A stretch of DNA of 64,000 nucleotides from Pigmentiphaga litoralis (GCF_014651835.1 NZ_BMXQ01000004.1:24597-88596), one strand, 5' to 3'. Positions 18,448 through 27,282 are shown, counted from the stretch's first letter. Notes: generated by a model not told the origin, from the letters alone. Numbers and translations are program-made.

Positions 18448-18462
18448 GCACCAGCTTGGTGC
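18448..18462. promoter_or_regulatory. 15-bp palindrome upstream of LysR gene, candidate operator
   Basis: GCACCA-GCT-TGGTGC is a perfect inverted repeat 55 bp upstream of the LysR start codon, within the divergent gap 18394-18827. Its position fits an autoregulatory or recognition site. The remainder of the gap shows no other clear structure. Confidence 0.5.
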
Positions 18463-18827
18463 TCGGGAATGGTGCGTCGGTCTGCACGCGCCGGTCCGCG
18501 GTGCATGGCCACGACAAAGGACGCCGGCCGCCACGTCCAAGGTGCGCGCTGCCCGGTTGCGGCGGGCAGCCGCCGCAGCCACCGCCGTGATCCCAAGATG
18601 CCCTGTTTACCGTGCTGTCAGGCGACTGATGCCGCACCGGCAACAGAGTAACGCCAAAACGGCAATGAATTGAATCGCTCAAATGGCCAGACAGGTACGG
18701 GCATTGCATTAGGTAGAGCCAGGGACGCGGCGCGCCCGGTATCGGTGCCTGCCGCGGCCTTGGATGGAATCCGGCAGCAGTCATGGCCGCCGGGTCCACC
18801 GCCTCAACCCGACCTTCAGACTCCGCC

Positions 18828-19619
18828 ATGTCCCAGACCACCTCGACTTCCGATACGACCTTTGGCCCGGCATCCGGCAACGTCTGGACGCGCCGCGGCG
18901 ACGCCCTGAGTCTGGTGCGGCCGCCCCACGTGCCGCGGCCGGTGCAGTTCGCCGCCGATGACCACCCCATTGAAATCGACGTCGCGGCGACGGCGCTGAT
19001 CATCATCGACATGCAGAACGACTTCTGCCACCCGGAAGGCTGGTTCGGCCAGAAGGGCATCGACGTGTCGCCCATGCGCCAGCCGATTCCCGCCATCGCC
19101 GCTTTGCTCGACGCCTGGCGCGCGGCCTCGGGCCGGGTGGTGTGGGTGAACTGGGGTATCCGCGCCGACCGCCTGAACCTGCCGCCCACCGTGCTGTTCA
19201 AGGGCAAGCGCACCGCCGACGGCGTGGGGTATGCCGAGACGTCGCCGCTGGACCACGGCCAGAGCGTGGTGCAAGGCAGCTGGGGCGCGCAGGTGGTTGA
19301 AGAACTGCCGGTCGTCGCGGGCGACATCACCGTGCACAAGCATCGCCTGAGCGGTTTCTGGGACAACGAACTGGACAGCCTGCTGCGCCAGCAGGGCATC
19401 ACGACCTTGCTGTACGCCGGCGTGAATACCGACCGCTGCGTGTTCTCGACCCTGCAGGACGCCGCCTTTATTGGCTACGACAACATTCTGTTGAGCGATG
19501 CGTGCAGCACCGCGTCGCCCGACTACGTGACCCAGGCCATCCATTTCATCGTGCGCCAGCTGCATGGCTTCGTGGCCACGTCGGCCGCGCTGACCGACGC
19601 GCTGCGCAAGCAGGCCTGA
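18828..19619 (+). CDS. Isochorismatase-like amidohydrolase (RutB / biuret hydrolase / carbamoylsarcosine amidase group)
   Basis: The 263-residue cysteine hydrolase has the catalytic triad visible: Asp in ALIIIDMQNDFCH, Lys in ITVHKHRLSGFW and the nucleophilic Cys in GVNTDRCVFSTLQDAAF. Relatives hydrolyse ureido or carbamoyl amides (ureidoacrylate, biuret, N-carbamoylsarcosine) to release ammonia and CO2. An upstream ATG at 18783 would add 15 residues; the ATG at 18828 is chosen by family length. It is the first gene of the cluster divergent from the LysR gene, ahead of a transporter and a cyclic amidohydrolase, so a ureido or carbamoyl intermediate is a reasonable substrate. The exact substrate is unknown. 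Confidence 0.85.
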   Translation: MSQTTSTSDTTFGPASGNVWTRRGDALSLVRPPHVPRPVQFAADDHPIEIDVAATALIIIDMQNDFCHPEGWFGQKGIDVSPMRQPIPAIAALLDAWRAASGRVVWVNWGIRADRLNLPPTVLFKGKRTADGVGYAETSPLDHGQSVVQGSWGAQVVEELPVVAGDITVHKHRLSGFWDNELDSLLRQQGITTLLYAGVNTDRCVFSTLQDAAFIGYDNILLSDACSTASPDYVTQAIHFIVRQLHGFVATSAALTDALRKQA

Positions 19620-19707
19620 GACGGCAGCCCCGGCCCTTCTCGCAGCACCCGTTTCCACATTGTCCGCGTTCCCCCGCATGTCCTCCGCCACCCCTCAGGA
19701 GCATTTC

Positions 19708-20751
19708 ATGATTGCGAGTTTCAAGAAGTTTGCCGTGTCGGCCGCCGTGACCACGGCCCTGGGCCTGACCTTCGCCGTGCTGCCGACCGCAGCCAGCGCG
19801 CAAACCAAGATCAAGCTGACCTTGAACTGGAAGTACGAAGGCCCGCAAGCCTGGTTCTTTCTGGCGCAGGACAAGGGCTACTTCAAGGCGGAAGGCCTGG
19901 ATGTCGAAATCGACCAGGGAGAAGGCTCGGCCGCCGGCGTGCCCAAGGTGGCCGCCGGCACCTACACCGCGGCCTTTGGCGACATGAACGCGCTGATCGA
20001 CTTCGCGGCCAAGCGCCCGGCCGATGCCCCCGTGGGTGTCTACACGCTATACAACTCGGCCCCGTTCACGGTGGTCGTGAAGGCCAACAGCCCGATCAAG
20101 ACGCCCAAAGACTTCGAAGGCAAGACGCTGGGCGGCCCGGCGAACGACGGCGCGCTCAAGCTCTTCCCGACCCTGGCAGGTTCTGCAGGCTTTGACCTGA
20201 ACAAGGTCAAGATCAGCAACATGGCGCCCAACCTGCGCGAACAGATGTTGATCCGTGACCAGGTGGACGGCGTGTTCGGCTACATCAACACGGTGTGGTT
20301 CGCGGCCAAGGCCAGCGGCATGGATCCGGAAAAAGACCTGCGCTTTATCCGCTACGCCGACTATGGGCTGGACCTGTACTCCAACACCATCATGTTCTCG
20401 CGCAAGTTCACGAAAGAGAACCCCGAGGCCGTGAAGGGCTTCCTGCGCGCCCTGAACAAGGCGATCAAGGAAGTGGTGGCCAATCCCGACGAAGGTATTG
20501 CTGCCGTCATGAAGCGCGAGCCGCTGCTCAAGCCCGAGCTGGAAAAGGAAAAGCTGCTGGCCACGCTCAAGCGCGACATGAGCCATCCGGAAGTCGCCAG
20601 GATCGGCCTGGGCGCCATCGATGACGCGCGCCTGAAGAAGTCGATCGATCTGGTTGTGAAAGCTAACCAATTGACGACGACGCCGGCCACCGGCGACGTG
20701 TTCGACAGCACCTTCCTGCCGGCACGCGCGGACCGTCCGTCCAAGCTCTGA
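19708..20751 (+). CDS. ABC transporter periplasmic substrate-binding protein, NitT/TauT/ThiY type (first of two)
   Basis: The protein has 347 residues. A Sec signal peptide (about 1-31, ending TAASAQ) precedes an NMT1/ThiY-like fold: IKLTLNWKYEGPQAWFFLA, GYFKAEGLDVEI, AFGDMNALIDF. Such proteins bind small planar or sulfonated compounds, including thiamine pyrimidine fragments. The ATG at 19708 has a CAGGAG site and gives a clean signal peptide. The ATPase and permease lie four genes downstream, and a clear paralogue is encoded at 26218; both share the NMAPNLxEQM segment and matching C-terminal DVFDxxFLP ends. It would feed the same importer. Confidence 0.88.
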   Translation: MIASFKKFAVSAAVTTALGLTFAVLPTAASAQTKIKLTLNWKYEGPQAWFFLAQDKGYFKAEGLDVEIDQGEGSAAGVPKVAAGTYTAAFGDMNALIDFAAKRPADAPVGVYTLYNSAPFTVVVKANSPIKTPKDFEGKTLGGPANDGALKLFPTLAGSAGFDLNKVKISNMAPNLREQMLIRDQVDGVFGYINTVWFAAKASGMDPEKDLRFIRYADYGLDLYSNTIMFSRKFTKENPEAVKGFLRALNKAIKEVVANPDEGIAAVMKREPLLKPELEKEKLLATLKRDMSHPEVARIGLGAIDDARLKKSIDLVVKANQLTTTPATGDVFDSTFLPARADRPSKL

Positions 20752-20857
20752 AACGACGAAGGACCGACCGCAAGGATGGTCTGACCCCGATCGGCGCCTG
20801 CCTCTGCCTGAACCTGCACTGCGCAGGCGCCGACTCCCCAAGAAAGACGCGAGAAAG

Positions 20858-21652
20858 ATGATGGATTTGCAGTTGAAAGACAAGGTTGTGGTCATCACCG
20901 GTCCGGCCAAGGGCATGGGCCGCGCAATCACCCTGGCGTTCGCCAGGGAAGGGTGCGCATTGGTATTGACGGGCCGTGATGTCGCGGCGATCGAACCCGT
21001 GGCGGCCGAAGCGCGCGATTTGGGCGTCAAGGTGCTGGTCGTGCCGTGCGACCTGACCGACGATACGCAGACCGAAGCGCTGGGCCGCGCCGCCGAAGAG
21101 GCCTTTGGCCGTGTCGACGTGTTGGTCAATGTGGCCGGCGGGTCGGGCCCGATCGGCAAGACCGGCTGGGAAACCACCGCCGCCGAGTTCGACGAGATCG
21201 TTCGCCTGAACATGTCGGGCTGCTTCAACACCATGCATGCCGTGCTGCCTGGCATGATCGCGCGCCGCTACGGCAAGATCGTGAACGTGGGCGGTACCTT
21301 TGGCATGCGCGGCCGCGCCGGCCGCATGGCGTATTCGGCGTCCAAGTGGGGCCTGCGCGGCATCACCAAAAGCTTCGCGCTTGAAGCCGGTCCGCACAAC
21401 ATCAACGTCAACAACGTTGCCCCGGGCATGGTCGATGGCCCTCGGTTTCGCGAGAAGGTCTGCGCCGACATGGCCAAGCGCCTGAACATCACGCTGGAAG
21501 AAGCCATGACGAAACACGCGATGGACTATGCGCTGCGCCGCGTCACCGTCGACGACGACGTCGCCAATGCCTGCCTGTTCCTGGCCAGCGATGCGTCGCG
21601 CCAGATCACCGGCGCCGACCTGCCGGTCGACGGCGGATGGGCATCGCTCTAA
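20858..21652 (+). CDS. SDR-family oxidoreductase with altered catalytic serine site
   Basis: The 264-residue classical-size short-chain dehydrogenase has TGPAKGMG for the dinucleotide site, VNVAGGSGP in place of the usual NNAG, and YSASK for the catalytic Tyr and Lys. The conserved serine about 13 residues before the Tyr is not visible: the segment reads NVGGTFGMRG, with a Thr nearby. The C-terminal DLPVDGGW is typical. It lies between the first binding protein and the cyclic amidohydrolase, suggesting oxidation or reduction of a hydroxyl or keto group on the ring substrate or product. Substrate and cofactor preference are unknown. Confidence 0.85.
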   Translation: MMDLQLKDKVVVITGPAKGMGRAITLAFAREGCALVLTGRDVAAIEPVAAEARDLGVKVLVVPCDLTDDTQTEALGRAAEEAFGRVDVLVNVAGGSGPIGKTGWETTAAEFDEIVRLNMSGCFNTMHAVLPGMIARRYGKIVNVGGTFGMRGRAGRMAYSASKWGLRGITKSFALEAGPHNINVNNVAPGMVDGPRFREKVCADMAKRLNITLEEAMTKHAMDYALRRVTVDDDVANACLFLASDASRQITGADLPVDGGWASL

Positions 21653-21748
21653 GCATCTTTCAAGCAGTCGTCGAGGCAGTGATCGACGCATCGGGTACGG
21701 CATTTCCAGCACGGCAATCAGCACGGCATTTGAGCAAGGAACGAAGTC

Positions 21749-23221
21749 ATGAGTCAGGTAGACCTGGTCATCCGCGGCGGCAAAGTGGTGTCGCCCGATC
21801 ACATCATCGAGGCGTCTGTCGCCATCGACAACGGCATCATCGTCGCGGTGGGTCATGACGACCTGATGCCTTCGGCCCGCGAGGAAATCCGCGCCGACGG
21901 CTTGTATCTGTTGCCCGGCGCCATCGACAGCCACGTGCACTTTCGCGATCCCGGCTACCCGAACAAGGAAACCTGGAAGACCGGATCGGCCGCGGCTGCC
22001 TGCGGCGGCGTGACCACCGTGTTCGAAATGCCCAACACCAACCCCGCCACCGGCACGGTCGAAGCGCTGCGCATGAAGCAGAAGGCGGCCGAGTCCTCGT
22101 ATGTGGACTTCGGCATTCATGGCCTGTTCGGTGACGATACCGTCGATCGCCTTGAAGAACTGCTGGACGCCGGCGTGACCAGCTTCAAGGCCTTTGTCGG
22201 CAATACTTTCGGCAACCTGCCGGCGCCGACCGACGGCTGCCTGCTCGAAGGCTTCGAAAAACTGGCGCCGCTCGGTATTCGTACCGTCGTGCATGCCGAG
22301 AACTCGTCCATCATGGCGCGCCGCCAGGCCAAGCTGCAGGCCGCCGGCCGCAACGATCCCTTCGCGCATCTGGCCGCGCGTCCGGCCGTGGCCGAGATCG
22401 AAGCCATTGGCCGCGTGGTTACGCTGGCGGAATGGACCGGCGCCCGCGTGCACATTGCGCATCACAGCTCGGCTGACTCGTTGTACCTGCTGCGCGAAGC
22501 CAAGCGCCGGGGTGTGGACGTGACGGCGGAGACTTGCCCGCAATACATGCTGATGAACGTGAACGACATGTCACGCCTGGGCGGCATCCTGCGCCTGAAC
22601 CCGCCCATCCGCGAAGCACGCCATAACCAGCCGTTATGGGATGCGCTAATGGACGGCACCATCGACATGATCGCGACCGATCACGCGCCGCACACGCCCG
22701 AAGAAAAGACGCGCGAAAGCATCTGGGATTGCGATTGCGGCTTCCCGGGTGTCGAAACGCAAATGCCGCTGATGCTGACCGAGATCAACAAGGAACGCGC
22801 CACGTTGATGGACTACGTGCGCTGGAGCTCGGTCAACCCCGCCAAGGCCTGGGGCCTGTATGGCGTGAAGGGCGTGATTGCCGCCGGCTCGCATGCCGAC
22901 ATCGCCATCGTCGACATGGACAAGCAAGGCGTGGTCAACCAGGGCAAGCTGCAGAGCGTCAGCAAGATCTCGCCGTGGAACGGCCGTGTGGTCAAGGGTT
23001 ACCCGATCCACACGCTGGTGCGCGGCCGCTTTGTCATGCGCGATGGCGCCCTGGTGGAAGATGCCGCCGGCTGGGGCGTGTCGGTCAAGGCCGTGCAGAA
23101 GATGCCGACGCCCAAGCCCCGCAATACCGAGACGTACACCACCGCGATCCTGACGCGGCCCGAAGGCGCACCCGTCAGCGCGCGGCCGTCCGCCGACGTG
23201 ATCGAAGGAACCCTGCCATGA
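21749..23221 (+). CDS. Dihydropyrimidinase / allantoinase / dihydroorotase-like cyclic amidohydrolase
   Basis: The 490-residue enzyme has a TIM-barrel amidohydrolase fold. Metal ligands are readable in order: HVHF in DSHVHFRDPG, the likely carboxylated Lys in VTSFKAFVGN, His in VVHAENSS, His in VHIAHHSSA, and Asp in IATDHAPHTP. This pattern is that of type-I cyclic amidohydrolases that open hydantoin, dihydropyrimidine, allantoin or dihydroorotate rings. The C-terminal beta-sandwich region SVSKISPWNGRVVKGYP is also family-like. It overlaps the ATPase gene by four bases (ATGA). With the upstream isochorismatase-type hydrolase it could release N-carbamoyl products. Allantoinase is the closest guess by motifs, with the substrate unproved. 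Confidence 0.87.
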   Translation: MSQVDLVIRGGKVVSPDHIIEASVAIDNGIIVAVGHDDLMPSAREEIRADGLYLLPGAIDSHVHFRDPGYPNKETWKTGSAAAACGGVTTVFEMPNTNPATGTVEALRMKQKAAESSYVDFGIHGLFGDDTVDRLEELLDAGVTSFKAFVGNTFGNLPAPTDGCLLEGFEKLAPLGIRTVVHAENSSIMARRQAKLQAAGRNDPFAHLAARPAVAEIEAIGRVVTLAEWTGARVHIAHHSSADSLYLLREAKRRGVDVTAETCPQYMLMNVNDMSRLGGILRLNPPIREARHNQPLWDALMDGTIDMIATDHAPHTPEEKTRESIWDCDCGFPGVETQMPLMLTEINKERATLMDYVRWSSVNPAKAWGLYGVKGVIAAGSHADIAIVDMDKQGVVNQGKLQSVSKISPWNGRVVKGYPIHTLVRGRFVMRDGALVEDAAGWGVSVKAVQKMPTPKPRNTETYTTAILTRPEGAPVSARPSADVIEGTLP

Positions 23222-24156
23222 CCCAATCGTTCATCGATCTGGCCAACGTGTCGCTGCAGTATGGCGGCGGCACGATTGCCCTGGACCACACCAACCTGCG
23301 CATCGACAAGGGCGACTTCGTGGCGCTGGTCGGGCCCAGCGGCTGCGGCAAGTCCACGATCCTGAAGCTGGTTGGCGGGCTGCTCACGCCAACGTCGGGC
23401 GCCGTGATCGTGGGCGGCCGCGAAGCCGGGTCACCGGGTGCGCGCATCCATAACCCGCATGCCCCGCGCGTGCGGATCGGCCTTGCTTTTCAGAATCCGA
23501 CGATGCTGCCGTGGCTGACGATTCGCGAAAACGTCATGATCCCGCTCAAGATCGTCGAGCCTTTTCGGTCGGAATACGCCCGCAAGAAAAAGGGCGAGTT
23601 CGCCGAACGCGCCGAAGCACTGCTGGCGCAGGTCGGCCTGAAAGGCTTTGGCGACAAGCGCCCGTGGCAGCTGTCGGGCGGCATGCTGCAGCGTGCATCG
23701 CTGTGCCGCGCGCTGGTGCACGACCCGCAACTGCTGCTGCTGGATGAACCCTTCGGCGCGCTGGACCAGTTCACCCGCGAAGAGCTGTGGGCGATCATGC
23801 AGGACCTGTGGATCACCAAGCGCCCGACCGTGCTGCTGGTGACGCACGATCTGCGCGAATCGGCCTACCTGGCCAACCGCATCTGTGTGATGAGCTCGCG
23901 TCCCGGTCGCATTCTTGAAGATCGCGACGTCGAATTTTCCCGGCCGCGCACCCTGGAATCGAGCTACGCGCCCGAGTTCGCGACCCTGGTGCAGGAACTG
24001 CGCATGCGGATCGCCCATGCGCGCACCGACAGCGATGCGCAGGAAGCTGCCGCAGATGCCGTTGCCCATGCCGCTGTCCATGCGGCTGCCGGTGCCACGG
24101 TGCCGACCGCTGGTCTCGCCACTACCGACGTCCCCAACCCAAGGAGAGTCGCATGA
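23218..24156 (+). CDS. ABC transporter ATP-binding protein, NitT/TauT family
   Basis: The protein has 312 residues. Walker A GPSGCGKST, Q-loop AFQNPTMLPWLT, signature LSGGMLQRAS (the canonical LSGGQ with Met for Gln), Walker B LLLLDEPFGALD and the switch His in LLVTHDLRES are all present. It powers import through the permease encoded next, whose ATG overlaps its stop (ATGA). The C-terminal 50 residues are rich in Ala, Val and His and exceed the usual SsuB/TauB length. The upstream boundary is set by the coupled start at 23218. Confidence 0.94.
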   Translation: MTQSFIDLANVSLQYGGGTIALDHTNLRIDKGDFVALVGPSGCGKSTILKLVGGLLTPTSGAVIVGGREAGSPGARIHNPHAPRVRIGLAFQNPTMLPWLTIRENVMIPLKIVEPFRSEYARKKKGEFAERAEALLAQVGLKGFGDKRPWQLSGGMLQRASLCRALVHDPQLLLLDEPFGALDQFTREELWAIMQDLWITKRPTVLLVTHDLRESAYLANRICVMSSRPGRILEDRDVEFSRPRTLESSYAPEFATLVQELRMRIAHARTDSDAQEAAADAVAHAAVHAAAGATVPTAGLATTDVPNPRRVA

Positions 24157-24986
24157 GCGCGGCGTCCCCCTCGATTCCTGCTGTGAAGGCCGGGCCCAAG
24201 CCCGCCGCGCGAATGAATCCCAAGACCAAACGCTATCTGCTGTCGGCGCTGACGCTGGTCGGCTTCTTTTTGCTGTGGGAAGTGATCTGTCTGGCCAGCG
24301 GCGTGTCCGACCTGGTGCTGCCGCGGCCGTCGCAGATCGCGGTCGTGCTGTGGCAGAAGTTTCCCCTGCTGTGGCCGCACACCGTGCAGACCCTGTACAC
24401 CACGGTCGTCGGCTTTGCATTGGGCGTGCTGGTCGGTGTCGTGATCGGCGTCATCATCGGATCGTCGCGGCTCGCGTACGACGTGGCCTACCCGCTGCTG
24501 GTCGGCTTTTCCAGTATCCCCAAAGTGGCCGTGGTGCCGATCTTCGTGGTGTGGTTCGGCTCGGGCACGGTGCCCGCGATCCTGACCTCGCTCGTCATCA
24601 GCATCTTCCCGGTCGTGGTGAACGTCGCCACGGGCCTCGCCACCACCGAACCCGAACTGGAAGACGTACTGAAAGTGCTGGGCGCCAGCAAGCGCGACAT
24701 TCTCTGGAACGTGGGCCTGCCGCGTGCCTTGCCCTACCTGTTCGCGTCGCTCAAGATCGCCATCACCCTGTCGTTCGTCGGCACCGTGCTGTCCGAAACC
24801 GTGGCGGCCAACAAGGGGATCGGCAACGTCATGATGATTGCGAGTGGCAACTTTGATGTGCCGCTGGTATTCGCCGGCCTCTTCATCCTGGCCGTGCTGG
24901 GTGTGCTCTTATATGCCATCTCTGCGTATATCGAAGGCCGGTTGACCGGCTGGACCCAACGCAAGACCGACATGGCCATGGCCTGA
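24153..24986 (+). CDS. ABC transporter permease, NitT/TauT family
   Basis: This 277-residue membrane protein has about six helices (for example LTLVGFFLLWEVICLA, ALGVLVGVVIGVIIG, VPAILTSLVISIFPVVV, LVFAGLFILAVLGVLLYAI). It contains the EAA-type coupling loop region around DVLKVLGASKRDILWNVGLPRALP. It forms the inner-membrane channel for the solute delivered by one or both binding proteins of the cluster. It is translationally coupled to the ATPase gene. Confidence 0.94.
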   Translation: MSAASPSIPAVKAGPKPAARMNPKTKRYLLSALTLVGFFLLWEVICLASGVSDLVLPRPSQIAVVLWQKFPLLWPHTVQTLYTTVVGFALGVLVGVVIGVIIGSSRLAYDVAYPLLVGFSSIPKVAVVPIFVVWFGSGTVPAILTSLVISIFPVVVNVATGLATTEPELEDVLKVLGASKRDILWNVGLPRALPYLFASLKIAITLSFVGTVLSETVAANKGIGNVMMIASGNFDVPLVFAGLFILAVLGVLLYAISAYIEGRLTGWTQRKTDMAMA

Positions 24987-25009
24987 GCCCCTTCACCCAG
25001 CATCTTTCT

Positions 25010-25636
25010 ATGACGACACCTACCTCTCCCATCGACGCGATCACCGCGTCGCCCACCCTTATAAAAAGCGTGGCGGTTTTCTGCGGTTCCAACTTCGGCG
25101 CATCGCCGGAATACGCCGATGCCGCCCGCGCCCTGGGCACCGAAATCGCCCGCCGCGGACTGACCCTGGTCTATGGCGGCACGCACAAGGGCCTGATGGG
25201 TCTGATGGCCGATGCGGCCCTGGCCGCCGGTGGCCGGGTGGTTGGCATCATCAACCAGCGGCTGCACGACCGCGGGCACCTGCATCCCCTGCTTACGCAA
25301 CATGAAATCGTGACCGACATGCGGGCCCGCAAGGCGCGCATGGCCGATCTGGTCGATGCCTTCATCGCCATGCCCGGCGGCCTGGGCACGCTCGAAGAAC
25401 TGTTCGAAGCCGCCACGCTCACGCAACTGGGCGACCACACCAAGGCCTGCGGCGCGTTGAATGTGCGGGGCTTTTACGACCCCATGCGCGCCATGCTGAC
25501 GCGCGCCGTGGACGAAGGCTTTTTGAAGACCGAGCACCGCGACATGATCGTCATCGATGCCGATCCGGCTTCCTTGCTCGATGCGCTGGCAGACTGGAAA
25601 GCCCCGACCGTGAACAAGTGGATCGAAAAAGCATGA
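25010..25636 (+). CDS. LOG-family cytokinin-riboside-monophosphate phosphoribohydrolase homologue (TIGR00730 type)
   Basis: The 208-residue Rossmann protein carries the LOG signature: SVAVFCGSNFG at the start, YGGTHKGLMGLMADAA, MRARKARM and the nucleotide-binding PGGLGTLEELFE. LOG enzymes split nucleoside 5-monophosphates into free base and ribose 5-phosphate; many bacterial members act on AMP or cytokinin nucleotides. In this cluster it could liberate a base or salvage a ribosylated substrate, which fits with the neighbouring ring-opening enzymes. It lies 23 bases after the permease and its stop runs into the DUF3830 gene. Its role here is inferred from context only. Confidence 0.88.
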   Translation: MTTPTSPIDAITASPTLIKSVAVFCGSNFGASPEYADAARALGTEIARRGLTLVYGGTHKGLMGLMADAALAAGGRVVGIINQRLHDRGHLHPLLTQHEIVTDMRARKARMADLVDAFIAMPGGLGTLEELFEAATLTQLGDHTKACGALNVRGFYDPMRAMLTRAVDEGFLKTEHRDMIVIDADPASLLDALADWKAPTVNKWIEKA

Positions 25637-25650
25637 GCCAGGAAACGAGC

Positions 25651-26097
25651 ATGAATAACAGCACGGACAGCACTGCCCCCGCCCCCATCAAACGCATCCG
25701 CATGACAGCCGGCGGCTACACCTTCATCGCCGAAACCCACCCCGACGCGCCGCTGACCGTGGCCGCCTTTGAAAAGCTGCTGCCCTATAAGCAGAAGCTG
25801 ATCCACGTGCGCTGGAGCGGCGAAGGCTGCTGGATTCCGCTGGGCGACTTCCGCCTGGGCGTCGACTTCGAAAACCACACCAGCCATCCGTCCAAGGGCG
25901 ACATCTTGTTCTACCCGGGCGGCTACAGCGAAACAGAGATCATCCTGGCCTATGGCCCCTGCTCGTTCTCCAGCCGCATGGGCCAGCTGGCCGGCAACCA
26001 CTTCCTGACCCTGGTCGAGGGCAAGGAACACCTGCAAGCCCTGGGCAAGAAGGTGTTGTGGGAAGGCGCGCAGGACGTGCTTTTCGAAGCGATCTAA
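25651..26097 (+). CDS. DUF3830 (cyclophilin-like) protein of unknown function
   Basis: The 148-residue protein matches the DUF3830 family by overall pattern: IRMTAGGYTFIAE, HPDAPLTVAAFEKLLP, HVRWSGEGCWIPLGD, KGDILFYPGG and the C-terminal GNHFLTLVEGK. The family has a cyclophilin-like barrel and no established activity, but is repeatedly seen beside amidohydrolases and small-solute transporters. The ATG at 25651 is preferred because AGGA lies seven bases upstream; an ATG at 25633 overlaps the LOG stop (ATGA) and would add six residues. It has no signal peptide, so it is cytosolic. It may bind or isomerise a ring intermediate; this is a guess. Confidence 0.82.
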   Translation: MNNSTDSTAPAPIKRIRMTAGGYTFIAETHPDAPLTVAAFEKLLPYKQKLIHVRWSGEGCWIPLGDFRLGVDFENHTSHPSKGDILFYPGGYSETEIILAYGPCSFSSRMGQLAGNHFLTLVEGKEHLQALGKKVLWEGAQDVLFEAI

Positions 26098-26217
26098 CCA
26101 AGACAGGCTTTCCGGCCGTCGGGCTTTCCCACGTGGGCAACACCACGTGGAAAACACCATGCGGGCTGGCTCGACATGGGCTCTCCCTTTTCCATTCCAC
26201 TCACCAGGATCTTCACC

Positions 26218-27264
26218 ATGCGTTTCGTCCCGCTCCGCCGTGTGCTTCTTGGCGCACTTGCCGCCTCCGTGTTCGCACCGATGATGGTCCAGGCGCAAGC
26301 GCCCGCTACTGTGACGCCGATCAAGTTCGTGCTCGACTGGAAGCTCCAGGGGATCCACGCGTGGTACTACCTCGCTATGGACAAGGGCTACTTTGCGCAG
26401 GAAAAGATAGACCTCACCATCGACCAGGGCGACGGGTCGGCCAACGCCGTGACCAAGGTCATGGCCGGCACCTACCAGGCGTCCTTCGGCGACGTGAACG
26501 CCATCGTGCAAGCCGCCGCCACCCGCCCGGACCAGGCGCCCGTCATGGTCTACATGCTGTACAACACCGCGCCGTACGCCATCATGACCAAGGCCAGCAG
26601 CAACATCCGCACGGTCAAGGATCTGCAGGGCAAGACCATCGGGTCGCCCGCCGGCGGCGCGGCCTACAAGATGTTCTCGGTGCTGGCCGAAAAGAACGGC
26701 ATTGACCCGTCCAAAGTCACGTGGACCAACATGGCGCCGAACCTGCAAGAGCAGATGCTGCTGCGCGACCAGGTCCAAGCGTCCGCCGTGTTCACCGTCA
26801 CCAGCTACATGAACCTGGTCGCGCAGAACGTCGATCCGGACAAAGACATCCGCTGGATCAACTATTCAGAGAACGGCATCGACCTGTACGGCAACGGCGT
26901 GCTGGTGTCCCGTCAGCTCGTGAAAGACAAACCCCAGGTCGTGGCCGGCCTGGTGCGCGCCATCAACAAGGGTGTGCGTGATGCGATCGACAATCCCGAC
27001 GCCGCGATCGAAGCCCTGGCAAAACGCGAACCGCTCATCAACAAGGATCTGGAAAAGCGCCGGCTCATGTACGCGCTGAAGAACGTCGTGCTGACGCCCG
27101 AAGCCATGAAGAATGGCGTGGGCGACGTGAACGACGAACGTTTCAGCCGGTCGATCGACCAGCTTGCCAAAGCCTTCGAACTGACCGCCAAGCCGGCGGC
27201 GAAAGACGTGTTCGACCGCAGCTTCCTGCCGCCCTTGGCGGAACGTCAGTTTTCGGTGAAGTAA
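26218..27264 (+). CDS. ABC transporter periplasmic substrate-binding protein, NitT/TauT/ThiY type (second of two)
   Basis: The protein has 348 residues. A signal peptide (about 1-27, RRVLLGALAASVFAPMMVQAQA) precedes IKFVLDWKLQGIHAWYYLA and GYFAQEKIDLTID, the same layout as the binding protein at 19708. The two are clearly paralogous (shared NMAPNLxEQM and C-terminal DVFDRSFLP). Differences in the ligand pocket region (ASFGDVNAIVQ versus AAFGDMNALID; PAGGAAYKMF versus PANDGALKLF) suggest related but distinct ligands. The ATG at 26218 has AGGATC upstream; an ATG at 26176 adds 14 residues before the signal peptide. No separate ATPase or permease accompanies it. Confidence 0.88.
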   Translation: MRFVPLRRVLLGALAASVFAPMMVQAQAPATVTPIKFVLDWKLQGIHAWYYLAMDKGYFAQEKIDLTIDQGDGSANAVTKVMAGTYQASFGDVNAIVQAAATRPDQAPVMVYMLYNTAPYAIMTKASSNIRTVKDLQGKTIGSPAGGAAYKMFSVLAEKNGIDPSKVTWTNMAPNLQEQMLLRDQVQASAVFTVTSYMNLVAQNVDPDKDIRWINYSENGIDLYGNGVLVSRQLVKDKPQVVAGLVRAINKGVRDAIDNPDAAIEALAKREPLINKDLEKRRLMYALKNVVLTPEAMKNGVGDVNDERFSRSIDQLAKAFELTAKPAAKDVFDRSFLPPLAERQFSVK

Positions 27265-27282
27265 GCAGAAGAGGAGCGCGCG

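Noticed and set aside
22636..23217. Long N-terminal extension of the ABC ATPase frame
   Set aside because: This part overlaps the cyclic amidohydrolase in another frame and reads as Arg/Gly-rich shadow; the coupled ATG at 23218 is the true start.
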